Positions 11,701 to 22,649 are shown, counted from the stretch's first letter. The stretch is 64,000 bases of DNA from Alnus glutinosa (GCF_958979055.1 NC_084889.1:2976001-3040000); one strand, 5' to 3'. Notes: generated by a model from the sequence alone, not told the origin. Made by a program: numbers and translations.

Positions 11701-14700
11701 GTTGACCCGAACCCATCACGTGAACCCGTGCAACACACCTAAGAATTATTGGGTGTGTTGCATATTCTCAAGTTCCCAAATCCAAGAGGAAGAAGTTTGA
11801 TGATCGTGGTGAAAAATGTATTTTCCTCGGATATAGCGAAGAGTCGAATGCATACAAGCTCTACAACCCGCTAACAAACAAATTAGTGGTTAGTAGAGAC
11901 GTTATATTTGATGAAGAAAGCGTGTGGAGCTGGAGCAGTGAAGACAAGGCCAAAGAACAAGTGTTAAAGGAGCCCGATGTGCTCTCAACAAAAGCTCCAC
12001 AAAGTACCCCACCATCTTCTCAGCCTACTACACCATCCCCAGCACATAGGGACTCTACACCTGTGACGTCTCACATCGCCTGGGAATGGGATGTGCGTAT
12101 ATGTATAAATGCATTATTCTTAACACAACCCATTTTAAAGCCGTAATTGGTCATGAACCTATCAGAACTCCGCAATTAAGAGTGCTTCTACAATAGTAGT
12201 ACCAGAATGGTTGACCTCCTGGGAAGTTTGATTTGGGGGATCAAAAGCGGACAATATTATGTCATTAAGGGTGGGTCGTTACAAATGGTATCAGAACCAA
12301 TGCCCAGTCTGAGATGGGGGGAGCATGCACAAGCCTATGAGGGTCCCCAGCAGCACTTGCTGGGACGCCAAGAATTTGGTGATCCCATGAGGGTCGCCAG
12401 TAGGGACGCTGAGTCCCAAGAGGGGGTGATTGTGACGTCCTACATCGCCTGGGAATGAGATGTGCTTATATGTATAAATGCATCCTTCTTAACACAACAC
12501 GTTTTAAAGTCGTAATGGCCATGAACCTATTAGAACTCCACAGTTAAGCGTGCTTCTGCTATAGTAGTACCAAGATGGGTGACCTCCTTGAAAGTCTAGT
12601 TTGGGGAGTCAAAAGCGAACAATATTGTATCATTAGGGGTGGGTCGTTACAACACCTTCTATGGAAGATAGCAGCAGCAGATCCTCCACAAATCAAAGTG
12701 CAATTAAGATGAGAAGTCTCGAAAAAATCTATGAGTAGACAGAAGATGAAGAGACTAATATTTTCTGCCTATATGCTGATCATGGGCCTCTCACATTCCA
12801 AGAAGCCGTAGAAGAAGATTGTTGGCGATCGGCAATGGAAGATGAGATACATGCTATTCAAAAGAATGTCACTTAGGAGTTGACAACAATCCCACCAAAC
12901 CAAAATGTTATTGGTGTCAAGTAGGTATACAAAATCAAACGCACTGTAGAAGGTGAAATTTCTCAATACAAGACAAGTCTAGTAGCTAAAAGCTACAAAC
13001 AAAAGTACAACATCGACTATGAAGAGGTCTTTGCACAAATTGCGAGACTTGACACAGTGAGACTATGGATCGCACTTGCCACTCATCAAAATTGGAAGAT
13101 ATACCAACTTGATGTCAAGTCAGCTTTTCTCGATGGCATCCTTGAAGAAGAAGTATACGTACAACAACCGGAAGGCTTCATAATGGAAGGAAAAGAAAGC
13201 AAGGTGTACTGCCTTAAAAAGACGTTATATGGCTTAAAGCAGGCACCAAGAGCTTGGAATGCACGCATCGATAGTTACCTTCATCAAAATGGCTTCACCA
13301 AATGTCCATATGAGCATACTGTTTATATGAAGAAAACACATTGACACTTAGCCTTGGCATGAGGACAGTTTTGATTTGAGGGGGCGTGTTGGAAGTTCAA
13401 CAAATCCAAAACGTAAGAATGTTATTTAATAGAGAAGTTAAAAATTCTTTTAATAAATGATGGCATTTGGTTTCTTAAATTGATGTCTTTTGGTCTCTTA
13501 AATTTTAATAGTCCCAAATTGCCAATGTATGCTTGGGTTGTGGGCTTTATAAGCCTTGAGCAAACCTCTTCCCTTAAGATGTCTTTTGTGAAAGAGTAAA
13601 GCTCAGTGGACTTTACCATGGTATCAGAGCTTCAAGGCCTTGGACAATATTGGGTCTTCCCTCCTGTTGTACACGTGTTTAGACAATAGTGCCACACGTG
13701 AGAAGGCGTGTTAAGAGTCCCACATTGTCAAAGTATGCTTGGGTTGTGGTCTTTATAAGCCTTGAGCAAACATCTTCCCTTAAGGTACTTTTTGTGGAAG
13801 AGTAAGAATCAATGGACTTTATCATAACTTAGAGGAGTTATTGGTGTTTATTGTAATAAAGAGGGAGAAGAAAAGGCTTTGGACGTTTGTTTGTTTTTTT
13901 TTTTGTATGCCTATACATATGGGCTTTGTAAGGCGTTTTGATATATAAGAAAATGAAGAAGAATTCATCCACTCTTCCTGTGACGTCCCACATTTCCTAC
14001 GAATGGGATGTGTTTATATGTATAAACGTATCATTCTTGACACAACGCGTTTTTAAAGCCATAATGGCCATGAACCTATCAAAACTCTGCAGTTAAACGT
14101 GCTTCTGCGAGAGTAGTATTAGGATGAGTGACCTCCTGAAAAGTTTGGTTTGTGGGAGCCAAAAGCGGACAATATTGTGTCATTGGGGGTGGGTCGTTAC
14201 ACTTCCCTAAGTCATATTTTGTTTTTTAGTAATAAAAGAGAAAAAGAGTGAAAAAGAGATAGAAATGTGACTAGTTAGTAAACTAATTAGTCTTTCAGAA
14301 TATGGGTATTAATGCTCTAATAGCAAGCACTACCAATTTACGCATATCCCCAGCAAGTCTCAAGGTAAGCTTAGAATGAACATAAATTTCATAAAAATCA
14401 ATTAATTAACATGTGTCCTTTTGAACAAAGTCAAAATATGAATTAGTTAAAATTTCAAAGTGTCAAAATATGAATAAGAATATTCAACTTACGCAAGATC
14501 CCCTCCAATGAGCAGTAACTTTCCACGTGGTAAGCGAAGCTCTGAATTAGTGCAACGAATGGAAGGCTGAGCAAGTAGGCGTGCGACAGTATAGGTTGAG
14601 TTCCCACCATCACCAGTATCAGCAATGAAATCAAACCATAGTTCTTCCTCTTTACTAAATTGTTCGTATAAAAAATCTCCTTGTTGGGCTCCATCTTGAA

Positions 14701-16760
14701 ACTGATTCATTGCTGCCTGATCGAAGATGGGAGAAAGGGAAAGATATATAAAAAGATATCAAAACAATATTATGATGCGCGCAAAACCAGTTAGTTTTTC
14801 TTTTCCCTACAAAAACTAGAAGGAAGGAGCTAGCTAGCTCATTAATTGGCATTACAGGATATAAGAATTGAAGAGAGTTATTGTATCACCTGGCCTAGAT
14901 CATAAAAGAAAATAAACATATATATATATATATACTTAATTGGAAATTAAAATACAACTGAATTAGTTTGTGATACCTGCAATATACGCATGTCAAAGCG
15001 ACCTAGGAAGATATTTACTGATACCTGGAGGTCGAAAACAGTCTTATACAGATCAACTGATGTTCTGCATATATCAACTTGAAAATCTAATTATATATAA
15101 CAAATCCGGCCACCCTCCAAAAAGAGAAAGAACTTTTTTGGTGAGGAGCAAAGAAATAATAAGAAAAGATGAGATGGAGGAGATGTACTATACCCTGAAT
15201 ACCAGGGAACCATATCTAAGAAATCAGGCTTCTTATGCTTTTCCTTCTTCTCGTATTCTTCGCCGCCTGACCTGAGCAAATTAAAGAGCTTAGAGAACAC
15301 TGATCAGCTTGAGGTCATAATTCATATGAAATTAGGCTACAAAACGTACTACTTACTCAAATGACCTCTCCGCTATATAATTGGCAATGTAAAGTCCTAC
15401 AAGTGTCGTCCATGACGAGTAAACGAGATAGATTCCTTCCGATGAACCCGTAGCCGACCCACTGCTAAATAACTGATCATAGAAGAGGGAAAAGAAAAAA
15501 AACTAATCAGCTTGTGGAGGGCCAGACCCACATTCTGTACGTATAAAAAATTTACGAAATAGCATTACTTAAAATTAATAATAGTTATTAGCTGTACGAA
15601 CCTCATATATAACCAATGTTCGCCCGTAATTATCCCACATGTAAAAAAGTGGATAATAATAGGTACTCGCAGGCTCAACCGGACCAAGCCAAGATGAGCA
15701 GACTTGGTCTTTCAAATTTCTTGGCTCAAGCGGTGTCTCTCTACACTGACTCAGAAATACACAACAGGCTATACCGACAACCTTCAAAGCATGAACATTA
15801 TCGGAGTTTACATTATAAAGGAAAAACCTTGCAACAATACGAAATGAGTAATGCTATACACCAAATTTTTATCTCACTTTGTTGATGTGTTAATACAACC
15901 AATTTTTCATTTTTTTTTTTTTTTTGTTTTTAACAGTGGCCGATAAAAGAGTAATGCTAAAAACTATATTTTTATTCCAAAACTATCTCATGGCAATCCC
16001 AGCCAGCCAATTTTTGAATCAGTTCTCATTAAAAATTTAAGAATTGTTTGAGATTACTACATGCAGGTAAAATAGTTGTAAAATAGTTGTAGGATAATAA
16101 GGTGGTTCTTAGATTACTATATATGATATGATACCAAAAGCGTCTTCAGGACTTACAACAGAGAGTTGGAGAATGGTCCACAAATCTGGCCACTTTCGAG
16201 CCTCACGTGAAAAAAAGTAGCGAAGGCCATCAAAAATAGTGTGGAAGAGAAGAAGACAGAGAATTGAAGAGGCAAAAGTTGTCAAAAATAGAGACAAATT
16301 CATTCTCATATACACTCCCATCGACTGATCGACAGCTGCTACTAAAAGCCAGGATACGTACCTACAAAACTCAATTTCTAAAAATTACAATGATTCACAC
16401 ACATACATATATATGCAGTAAATTAAACACAATCATCATAAGATTGAGATCGAGTAAAATTTACCACTTATTGAAATTTGAATAGCTCGGTTTCCCTATC
16501 AATGGCTGGGAAAAGAATTGAACCCAAGGCTGTAAAAAGATGAAGAAGGATCCAAACAAACAAATGTGCACAGACCACATTACAATGCTGTTGTCATCGG
16601 TAAGAGTATGCCTGATGTCGAAGCAGATAAAAAAGACGCAACTAAGCAGTGCAACGACTACGGCATGACGTGAAAGCTCAGGTTGGTAAGGATATGTGTC
16701 GCTTTTCAATGCTCTTAGCAAACCAGCTCCAACCCTCTTCATCTTCTTGAGGGCCTCCAT
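4345..16760 (-). CDS. Gene A: membrane calcineurin-like metallophosphoesterase, 15 exons, intact
   Basis: Exons on the minus strand: 16760-16465, 16361-16157, 15781-15602, 15472-15357, 15271-15194, 15064-14977, 14716-14493, 6886-6747, 6600-6401, 6299-5955, 5855-5754, 5597-5300, 5130-4982, 4907-4623, 4533-4345. They total 2895 nt (964 aa plus stop) with every phase matching. The first ~265 residues hold several hydrophobic spans. The phosphoesterase blocks follow: DTGDGGNSTY (~354-363), LLLIGGDLAY (~388-397), PGNHDW (~439-444, Asp codon split by an intron), MTHQPDW (~519-525), AGDIHHY (~558-564) and NGCGGAFAHPTH (~586-597). More membrane spans lie at ~640-660, 700-755 and 825-870. This matches the plant 'calcineurin-like metallo-phosphoesterase superfamily' membrane proteins of about 1000 aa; the substrate is unknown. 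Exon 8 lacks a stretch usual between QPP and GPQCF, and exon 2 lacks the YHLPS stretch kept in gene B. Intron 12 uses a GC donor. The start is the first ATG of the conserved N-terminus. Confidence 0.87.
5663..5744. repeat. (AT)n microsatellite in intron 11 of gene A
   Basis: About 80 bp of uninterrupted TA/AT just after exon 11 on the minus strand. It produces a false fused reading frame that joins exons 10 and 11 through the introns, which should be ignored. Confidence 0.95.
6887..8546 (-). other. Intron 7 of gene A, part downstream of the Copia insertion
   Basis: AT-rich intron sequence between exon 8 (6747-6886) and the Copia insertion. Only short low-complexity runs are visible, including TA repeats near 7570 and 7905. 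No exon, RNA gene or bounded repeat was seen. Confidence 0.6.
11009..11740. mobile_element. hAT-like non-autonomous element nested in Copia-1 integrase
   Basis: About 0.73 kb of non-coding DNA splits the integrase frame between WSGYK and RIIGCVAYSQV. Its outer parts are rich in acgggt/acccgt words in both orientations (tagggctgtcaat at the left, aaccCGTGcaacacacctaa at the right), giving imperfect terminal inverted repeats. The interior is AT-rich with long T runs. Related words occur at 19805-20560. I could not fix an 8-bp target duplication, so the superfamily is a guess from the TAGGGCTGTCAAT-type ends. Confidence 0.5.
12062..12651 (+). mobile_element. Cassandra-type TRIM, complete, nested in Copia-1
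   Basis: LTRs at 12062-12283 and 12431-12651 (222 and 221 bp) start TGTGACGTC and end GGTCGTTACA. The duplication ACACC (12057-12061, 12652-12656) is exact. Each LTR contains a 5S rRNA-like core including cagaactcc, gttaagcgtgc (A-box-like) and gggtgacctcct (C-box-like). That core is the hallmark of Cassandra terminal-repeat retrotransposons in miniature. The primer site TGGTATCAGAACC follows the first LTR, and a purine tract, ccaagagggggtgat, precedes the second. There is no coding capacity; movement would rely on other elements' proteins. Confidence 0.93.
13503..13824 (+). mobile_element. 322-bp TRIM-like element nested in the Copia-1 3' LTR
   Basis: Two direct repeats of 116 bp (13503-13618 and 13709-13824) share words such as gtatgcttgggttgtgg, tttataagccttgagcaaac and atcttcccttaag. 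Between them are 90 bp that start with the tRNA primer site tggtatcagagc and end in agaaggcg, a weak purine tract. The second repeat starts tgttaagagtcc and ends ctttatca, giving TG...CA ends. This is the layout of an LTR element reduced to almost nothing. A clean target duplication was not seen, probably because the host LTR has a small deletion here. Confidence 0.75.
13979..14201 (+). mobile_element. Solo Cassandra LTR nested in the Copia-1 3' LTR
   Basis: A single 223-bp LTR starting TGTGACGTCC and ending GGTCGTTACA, with the same 5S-like core as at 12062-12651. The exact duplication CTTCC flanks it (13974-13978, 14202-14206). Unequal recombination between the two LTRs of a complete element would leave this structure. 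Confidence 0.93.
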
Positions 16761-16761
16761 T

Positions 16762-17540
16762 AAATTGCTTGCTCCTAGTCTTGCACTAGATAGTTCGTGT
16801 TACTTGATCACCTGAAATTCAGCATACAGGCAAGCTTCCGAATTATGTGAAAAGTATTGCTATAAAACAAGTACTCCCAAACATAACTTTAGACGAAACC
16901 AAAAATATTTAAATACATAAAAATAAAAATTTTAAAAAGGAAGAATTTTCCAAGTACTAATTAAAGTTGGTGAGAAATTATTCAACAAGAAAGGAACATG
17001 CATACATGTCCTAAACTCCTAATATTAATGTAAAATGGATCACATGCCCCAGAAAAAAAAAAAAAAAAAAAAATGTAAAAAGGCTCGCATATATAAATGA
17101 AATCAACGGTCTCAACTCTCAAAGACCCAAAAACAAGTTCATGAGAGAGCGAGAGAGAGAGAGAGAGAACTTAAGCAATTATACAGATGAAAGTAAATAT
17201 GCAACTAAAGAACTTAACCGACTTGTGCCTACACGCGCCGCCTCTACTGACTGCAGGTGTCTTTCACGCGCCTCCGCCAGCAAACACTCGCCGGCTTCAC
17301 CAGCCGTCTGAAGAAGGAAACCCCGGATTCAGGATCGGACACTGCCGGTCTACCGGACCGTCGTAACCACGCTTCTGTGCGTCACACCGGATCCCAGCCC
17401 GCGATTCCACCTGCACCTCCGAAACACTGGATCACAGCCAGCGAGAATCGAGCCTTGAGGTCCTACTTTCCTTTTGATGTACTCGACCACATCAGATAAT
17501 ATCCTTCAGCAAAGCTCACAAGCTTAGAGCGCTCTGTATG
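16762..17540 (-). promoter_or_regulatory. Likely 5' UTR, UTR intron and promoter side of gene A
   Basis: On the minus strand a good acceptor (gaatttcag) ends near 16813, about 50 bp upstream of the ATG. A possible donor gttaag lies near 17217 at the edge of a GC-rich block (17215-17500). The simplest reading is a leader exon in the GC-rich block, an intron of about 400 bp that contains a GA microsatellite (17142-17168) and a poly(A) run, and then exon 1. An 80-aa plus-strand frame in the GC-rich block has no recognised domain and is probably chance. Confidence 0.4.
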
Positions 17541-17956
17541 CAATCGGAACCCATCCAGTAAGTTGTAAAAAAAAAAAAAGAGGAGGTCCAAACGCGGACA
17601 ACTTGACGCGCGCAATGCCCCATGTCAACAGATTAAACAAGGATGATTATTTGCATATTCCAAGGAACACGGAAAAGAAACTTTATACATGTTCCACAAT
17701 TGAAAAGGCCCAGACAAATGGAATCAAACGGAAGAACAGTAGCAGAAATATCATGCAGGAAACGGTACAAATTTGAAAGCATTGGCAAATCAAAAAACAA
17801 TCAACCGGACACCAATTATAAGGAGCACAATCTCAAAAAATGAAGAAAGAAATTCGTGAGATGAAGGATAGGAAAGAAAGGCACCTGCGAGGCTGCGAGC
17901 TCGATCCGTACGTACCTAGCTTAGTCGGCAAGGAAAAAATTGAAAGGCAATTGCCT

Positions 17957-17993
<37 letters not shown>
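17541..17993. other. Upstream flank of gene A with (AT)n tract
   Basis: No convincing gene. A pure AT microsatellite covers about 17959-17996. The direct repeat that recurs at 29713 starts at its right edge. Two short plus-strand frames here have no homology I recognise. Confidence 0.5.
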
Positions 17994-18001
<8 letters not shown>

Positions 18002-19030
18002 GAAGAAAGCGTCGGACTTTAGTGTTGACTTGTCTCGTCAAGCCAGTAGTGCTGCGACCACCCGATCACCACTTTTACGACACCATCGGATTATCTAAAT
18101 CTAAATGCGAAAAGCATTCAGCTACGGTGTAATGTCACATGTTATTTGAGCTGTAGCCGAACGGGTTTTTGTCAATGGGTTTTTCGTTTCTTTTATTATT
18201 ATTTGTTTTGGCGCCGTTTAGTAATCTCTTTTACCTACCTTCCTATTTTTTTTTGTGAGAATTTTTTTGTTGTGTGAAAATAAAAAGTGATTGATGTAAT
18301 ATAAAATAGAAAGAATTTATATGAAAAAGTAGAAAAAATTTGTATTGTAATAAATTTTTTTATTTAAATAATAATAAAAAATTATTGATATGATATAAAA
18401 AGTAAAAAAAATATATATTTTGAATTTAATGTTTTTCGAGGAAGGTAAAAGTAAGGAGAAGGAAGGGAAGGAGGGAGAATTAGTAAACGGGCCCTTACGC
18501 GCACAGAATTGTTTTCAATGACCTCATTAGGAATTATTTATTAATTTGGGAGGTTCACGTCTTCCTGGCTAATAGGATGATACAAAACTAACAAATTGTA
18601 CGTCATCAGCACAAGCGAGAGTAAGATAAAAAAATTAAAAAACAAAAGAAAAGTGTTTTTTTTTTTTTTTTTTTTTTTTTTTGAAGGGAAAAGAAGAGTG
18701 TTTGGTTCAAATGGACAACTACACTACGCGGTTTAATATAGAAAATAAAATTTATAAAATGTTTTTCGCTGAAACATAAATTTGTAATGTCCTTTCAATT
18801 TTAAAAAGTTACAATATTCCCTAAGCAACCTTTTTTTGACTTTTCAAACCTTGAAAATTCTACTCAAATATTAGTTATTCTAACGAATTTTTAAATATGG
18901 CTTACACCTTAAGACATTTTTCAAAACAAAATTCAAAACTCTTCTCAAAACCAAAAATATGTCTAAAAAAATAAAATACAAAATGCTTTTTAAAAAAATT
19001 AAAAAAATTTCTTTAAAAAAAAAAAAAAAA
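17994..19030. repeat. Direct repeat block, copy 1 (copy 2 from 29713)
   Basis: 17994-18170 matches 29713-29825 plus 29993-30060 (tattaaaagaagaaagcg, gtgctgcgaccac, gagctgtagccga). 18497-about 19000 matches 32745-33480 (cacagaattgttttcaatga, actacgcggtttaatata, aaaatataaaaatc-type A-rich tail). Copy 1 is interrupted by a MITE at 18209-18494; copy 2 is interrupted by larger insertions. Both copies are in the same orientation. Confidence 0.8.
18209..18494. mobile_element. MITE, first of two related copies
   Basis: About 286 bp with terminal inverted repeats: ggcgccgtttagtaatctc at the left, and gagaattagtaaacgggccc at the right, whose reverse complement is gggcccgtttactaattctc. The interior is AT-rich. 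It is absent from the matching place in direct-repeat copy 2 (near 32744), which is an empty site. A related element is at 21114-21388. Confidence 0.75.
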
Positions 19031-19059
19031 TAGTGGTGCTAGCCCCACTGAAATTACTC

Positions 19060-20740
19060 TTTTGCCCTTCAACTTTCGGGTATATTTACTTTAGAGATAT
19101 ATAATAAGCGGTGAAAGCCTCCGCACAGTACCAATTTATTTGAACGTGTGAACAGTAAGCTTTTCTTACACCTCGAGAAATTACTCTTTTTTAACCCTTC
19201 AGCTCTCTAATATATTTATCTTTACTTTATAGAGATATATAATAAGCGATGAAGGCCTCCATGCAGTACCAATTTATTTGAACGTGTGAAGAGTACATTT
19301 TTCTTACACACCCGTGAAATTACTCTTTTGCCCATCAGCTTGTTGGTATATTTACTTTAGAGATGTATAATATGAAAATGCTATACTTACACCAAAAGTC
19401 CCGCACCCACTTTTTACACCCTGACCTGGCATTTCCACCTCAGATTTTTTTTTTTTTTCAACCAACGCTCTCTCTCTCTCTCTGGTTCTTATTCTTCTCT
19501 CTTTCCGGCCGACGAATGAAGCTCCGGACGAAGGGATCTGAACAGCCGACGACTGCATCTCGAGATTTGGAGAGCCGATCGTCATTTCCTCGGCCAGAAC
19601 GGTCGAATCTTGGCAGACTGGCTAGGAACTATTCGTTCCCCGGCCATAACGGCTAGATCCATGCCAGTTGCCCGGGATCTGAACCTTCCCTGGCCGGCTG
19701 CCCAGGAACGTAACCAGCCGGGATCCAGCCGTTCTGGCCTGGATCTGGCCCTTCCCCGGCCAGAACAACCGGATCCTGGTCGATTGGTCGGGATTTGGCA
19801 CTTAGGCTTGGCAATTCGGGTTCACGGGTTGGGTTCATGTCAACCCGACTGACCCGACTACACAATCGAGTTCAACACAAACCCGACCCGATTATTAATC
19901 GGGTTGAGTTATTAAACTCGAACACGACCCGGGTAACCCGTGAAGAATAAGAACTGAAGGAGGCAAGAAGCGTGGCCCCGTGGCTGAGCCCACTACCAGC
20001 CCAGCGCTCAGTGATTACAGCACTGCTCATCGTCCTCGTTGCGCTTTTCCTCATGGCCTTCCTCTACATCTGCTCACGTTGATTCTGCGCAAACACTGTC
20101 GCCGAGTCACCGCCTCTTTCTCCTCGAACTCGCTGAGAGCCTGAGACAAATCGCGCAGTCGATCTAGTATTGGCAGAGCTCAAATCATCAGCAAGTCCAC
20201 TCCTTTGCATAGGTTCGACCTAGTTGGAAGGTCCGACAGTAGAGAAGAGTCAGAAGACGATCAACCTAGAGGATGGGTCTGGAAGATTGACGGTCGAAGA
20301 CCATGACTCGTGTATAGAGGTGACTTCGAAGTCAGGAGGCATGGCTGCGTGAAATGAAACGGTGAAAGAAATGGAAGGTTGAAAAGAAAAGGGATGTGGG
20401 TGCAGGTCGTGTGGCTATTGGGCTAGGTTTTTTTTTTGTTTTAATAATAATTTAAGGGTTATAATCGGGTCAACCCGATTATGACCCAAACCCGATTACC
20501 CAAAACCCAAACCCTGTATTTTCGAGTCGTGTTCGTGCCGGGTTCACGGAAAACAGGGGTGGAAAACGGAAAAATAAAAAATAATTATAACATGACATGC
20601 CACGTTAAAAGTGTGGGAAGTTGGGTGTAAGTGTAGCAACCTTTTAATAAGCGGTGAAGGCCTCTGCACATTACCAATTTATTTGAACGTGTGAACAGTA
20701 AATTTTTCTTACACCCTTTGAAATTACTCTTTTGTCCTTC
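19060..20740. repeat. About 130-bp tandem repeats, three units, one split by a DNA element
   Basis: The unit (aaattactctttt, agagatatataataagcg, gtaccaatttatttgaacgt, cttacacc) appears at about 19060-19190, 19191-19375 and, after an inserted element, about 20646-20740. The third unit resumes at aataagcggtgaaggcctc, where the second broke off. The repeats therefore predate the inserted element at 19374-20645. Confidence 0.75.
19374..20645. mobile_element. Non-autonomous DNA transposon with ~40-bp inverted ends (1.27 kb)
   Basis: The left end reads gctatacttacaccaaaag. The reverse complement of the right end reads gctacacttacacccaac, and the similarity continues for about 40 bp. The tandem repeats on either side supply the empty site, and a short duplication taata is plausible. 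The interior has a CT tract (19468-19484), a GC-rich part with ccggccagaac words, and a block rich in gggtt/aaccc words (19805-20560) resembling the hAT-like element at 11009. No transposase is visible. Short open frames inside carry no recognised domain. Confidence 0.65.
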
Positions 20741-21113
20741 AACTTTCTGGTATTTTGTCTTTCAACATTTTGTTGGATTTTAAAAATTACTATTTCAGAT
20801 AGGGATAATTTTGTCTTTTCGTATTTCCTTTGATTTCCACATTACTATTTTGCCCTTGTCTACCCTAAAAATTGGCTAAAAATTGGTTGGATATTTTGGT
20901 CTTTCAATTAAAATTATCGATTTGCTATTTGAGTTTTCAAAGAGTTGAGTGTTTTTAAGGAATATTTTGGTATTTTCACTTCGAGCGTGTTTACCATTTT
21001 GCCTTTATTAGTTTTCATACAAATCAAATATTTTCTTGGTTTTGAAGACATTCCACCCTTCTTTCTTCTACTTCCAGCGACTTCTTCTTTCTTCTTCGTC
21101 GACAGATGTTGAA

Positions 21114-21388
21114 GGCTTCGTTTGAATATCAATTTTCCATCCCCTTCCCTTATGGTATTTTTTTTTAATGATTAAAAAATAAAATTGATGTGATATAAAG
21201 TTGAAATAATTTATATGAAAAAATAAAAAAATATATATATATATTGTAATGAGTTTTTTATTTAAAAAGTAATAAAAAAATGTTAATGTGATATAAAAGT
21301 TTACTCTTTTGGTAAAAAAAACAAAAAAAAAAAAAAAAGTAAAAGTAAAGGGAGGGGGGTGGGGGGAGAAAGTGTTTTCATACGGGCC
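21114..21388. mobile_element. MITE, second copy of the 18209 family
   Basis: Inverted ends: ggcttcgtttgaatatc at the left, and ggcccgtatgaaaacactt as the reverse complement of the right. The interior (gatgtgatataaa, tttatatgaaaaa, agtaaaagtaa) matches that of 18209-18494. GAA lies on both sides and may be a 3-bp target duplication. Confidence 0.7.
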
Positions 21389-21923
21389 GAAATTTTTTTA
21401 AATTTCTCTTAATTTTTTACCGAAGGACGATTTGTCTACCAAATTAATCCACGAATCGCGCCGGCCAAGGGATGGAGATGAAAATCTTTGCTCAGGCCTT
21501 TCATATCCAATCGTATGTAGAGCCAGAGAGCTGGATTTTTGCCTTCCTTCGTATTCGACCCATTTCTCCAAGAAACGTTCTTTACGCTCATAGACGCCAA
21601 GAACATCTTACATGGTTTCTTGGTTTCTTTGCGCTCACAGGGGCTCCAGCTTAATCCTCCCTGTAAGACTTTATTTTTGTCTGGTTTCTTCTTGTTTTCT
21701 TTGGTTGTAGGTTTTTTTTTTTCGGTTGATTTTTTTGTTCGTGTATTTGGAGTTTCGTATGATTTGGTAGTTTTTTAATATTTTACAGAAATTTCTACAC
21801 TCATCTTGGTTTTTGCTTTTGCTCAGAAATTTCTAAACATGTCGCTCTGATTTCCACGGCAATTTCTGTCAAACCGAACGTCCTCTCTATCTCTCTCTCT
21901 GTATTTCTCTTTCGCCTAGCGCC

Positions 21924-22265
21924 ATGGATCCCTACAAGGTACTCCATCTTGGGTTCGATTTCGAATCCTATTCCATCGTCGTTTGATAGCTTTGAATTCC
22001 AAATTTTGTAATTCTTCTGAGCTTGAATTTTGGTCGTTTTTTTCTGAAAAAAAAAAAAAATTAGTTCGTTTTATCGTTTCGGGTAGTGATTTTGTTGGAT
22101 AGTAATGTTTTTGGTAGCTAAGAGCTATTGCTGAATATGATGTTTGTGTGGTTTTTTTATGAGTGCAGTACCGTCCCTCAAGTGCTTACAATTCACCCTT
22201 CTGGACTACCAACTCCGGTGCTCCGGTTTGGAACAACAACGCGTCCTTGATAGTTGGATCCAGAG
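21924..22265 (+). pseudogene. Catalase fragment: exons 1 and 2 with intron
   Basis: Exon 1 (21924-21938) encodes MDPYK. It is followed by a GT...AG intron and exon 2 (22169-22265), which encodes [20 protein letters not shown] and then [13 protein letters not shown]. This is the N-terminus of plant peroxisomal catalase, up to the point just before the haem-binding core. A CT-rich leader lies upstream. Nothing else of catalase follows, so no active enzyme can be made. The frame and splice sites are intact, so it was copied as genomic DNA and not long ago. It probably supplied the promoter and ATG for a chimeric transcript. Confidence 0.88.
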
Positions 22266-22436
22266 GTATTTTGGCTGTGATTTGTGTTAGTTTTTCTGAA
22301 TGGTTGACGTGGCTATTGTTGTTGTTATGAGGATTATCGTAATAATTGTCTATTGAGTGTTGGAATGCTTGATTACATTTATTTTTGATGATTTTTTTGT
22401 TGGATTGAAATTTTTGAATCCACTTCAAATGGGTTT

Positions 22437-22649
22437 TCAAATATGAGTAGAATTGTTCCTTCTATACTCCGAGAAGAACCTATGCAAGCCAAACATCTTC
22501 ACTAACCAATCATTGTAACCACCTATAAGGGAAAGTGCTTGTACTGGATGGCATTGTTCAACTGACGGTGAAAGATGAATTCGCCTACCAGTAGATGATT
22601 GCTCATCTTCCTCTTTGTTCAATTCTGTCCCCCAAAACTGTAATTTCAT
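22437..22649 (-). other. Unrecognised open stretch within the captured region
   Basis: A 70-aa minus-strand frame (contains GGYNDWLVKMFGLHRFF). I do not recognise the family. It sits between the catalase and spermine synthase pieces and could be a fourth captured exon or chance. A plus-strand frame at 21472-21654 upstream of the catalase piece is in the same position. Confidence 0.25.

Larger units (their letters stand above)
8947..13344 (+). pseudogene. Decayed gag-pol polyprotein of Copia-1
   Basis: Gag begins at 8947 (the ATG appears mutated to GTG) with IPRLSKDNYGSWSIQMRALF and meets a stop at 9418-9420; more stops follow. The zinc knuckle (CYNCKKF, then GHYVSDCWHK) is split by a frameshift near 9808. 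The protease motif is DFGASNH instead of DSGASNH. The integrase has IHTDICGP, a stop at 10624, then RFDRGGEY and a stop within QQNGIAKR. It is then split by a hAT-like insertion at about 11009. The 5' half of the reverse transcriptase is recognisable (LDVKSAFLDG, LYGLKQAPRAWNARI), but the frame ends at 13344 just before the 3' LTR. The YVDD box and all of RNase H are deleted. Confidence 0.88.
8552..14297 (+). mobile_element. Copia-1: degenerate Ty1/copia retrotransposon in intron 7 of gene A
   Basis: 5' LTR 8552-8912 and 3' LTR 13387-14297 (lengthened by two nested insertions) begin TGTTGGAAG and end TCTTTCA. The target-site duplication GAATA is exact (8547-8551, 14298-14302). A Met-tRNA primer site, TGGTATCAGAGC, follows the 5' LTR at 8916-8927, and a purine tract (gatttgagggggcg) precedes the 3' LTR. 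It lies antisense to gene A, within a 7.6-kb intron. The 5' and 3' LTRs differ by many substitutions as well as the nested insertions, so this is an old insertion. It carries no RNase H region and cannot be autonomous. Confidence 0.95.

Noticed and set aside
12062..12283. A 5S rRNA gene
   Set aside because: Only about 75 bp of 5S-like sequence inside an LTR with precise target duplications; it is a Cassandra element, not a ribosomal gene.
17257..17499. 80-aa GC-rich plus-strand ORF upstream of gene A
   Set aside because: No recognised domain. It is better explained as the minus-strand 5' leader of gene A.
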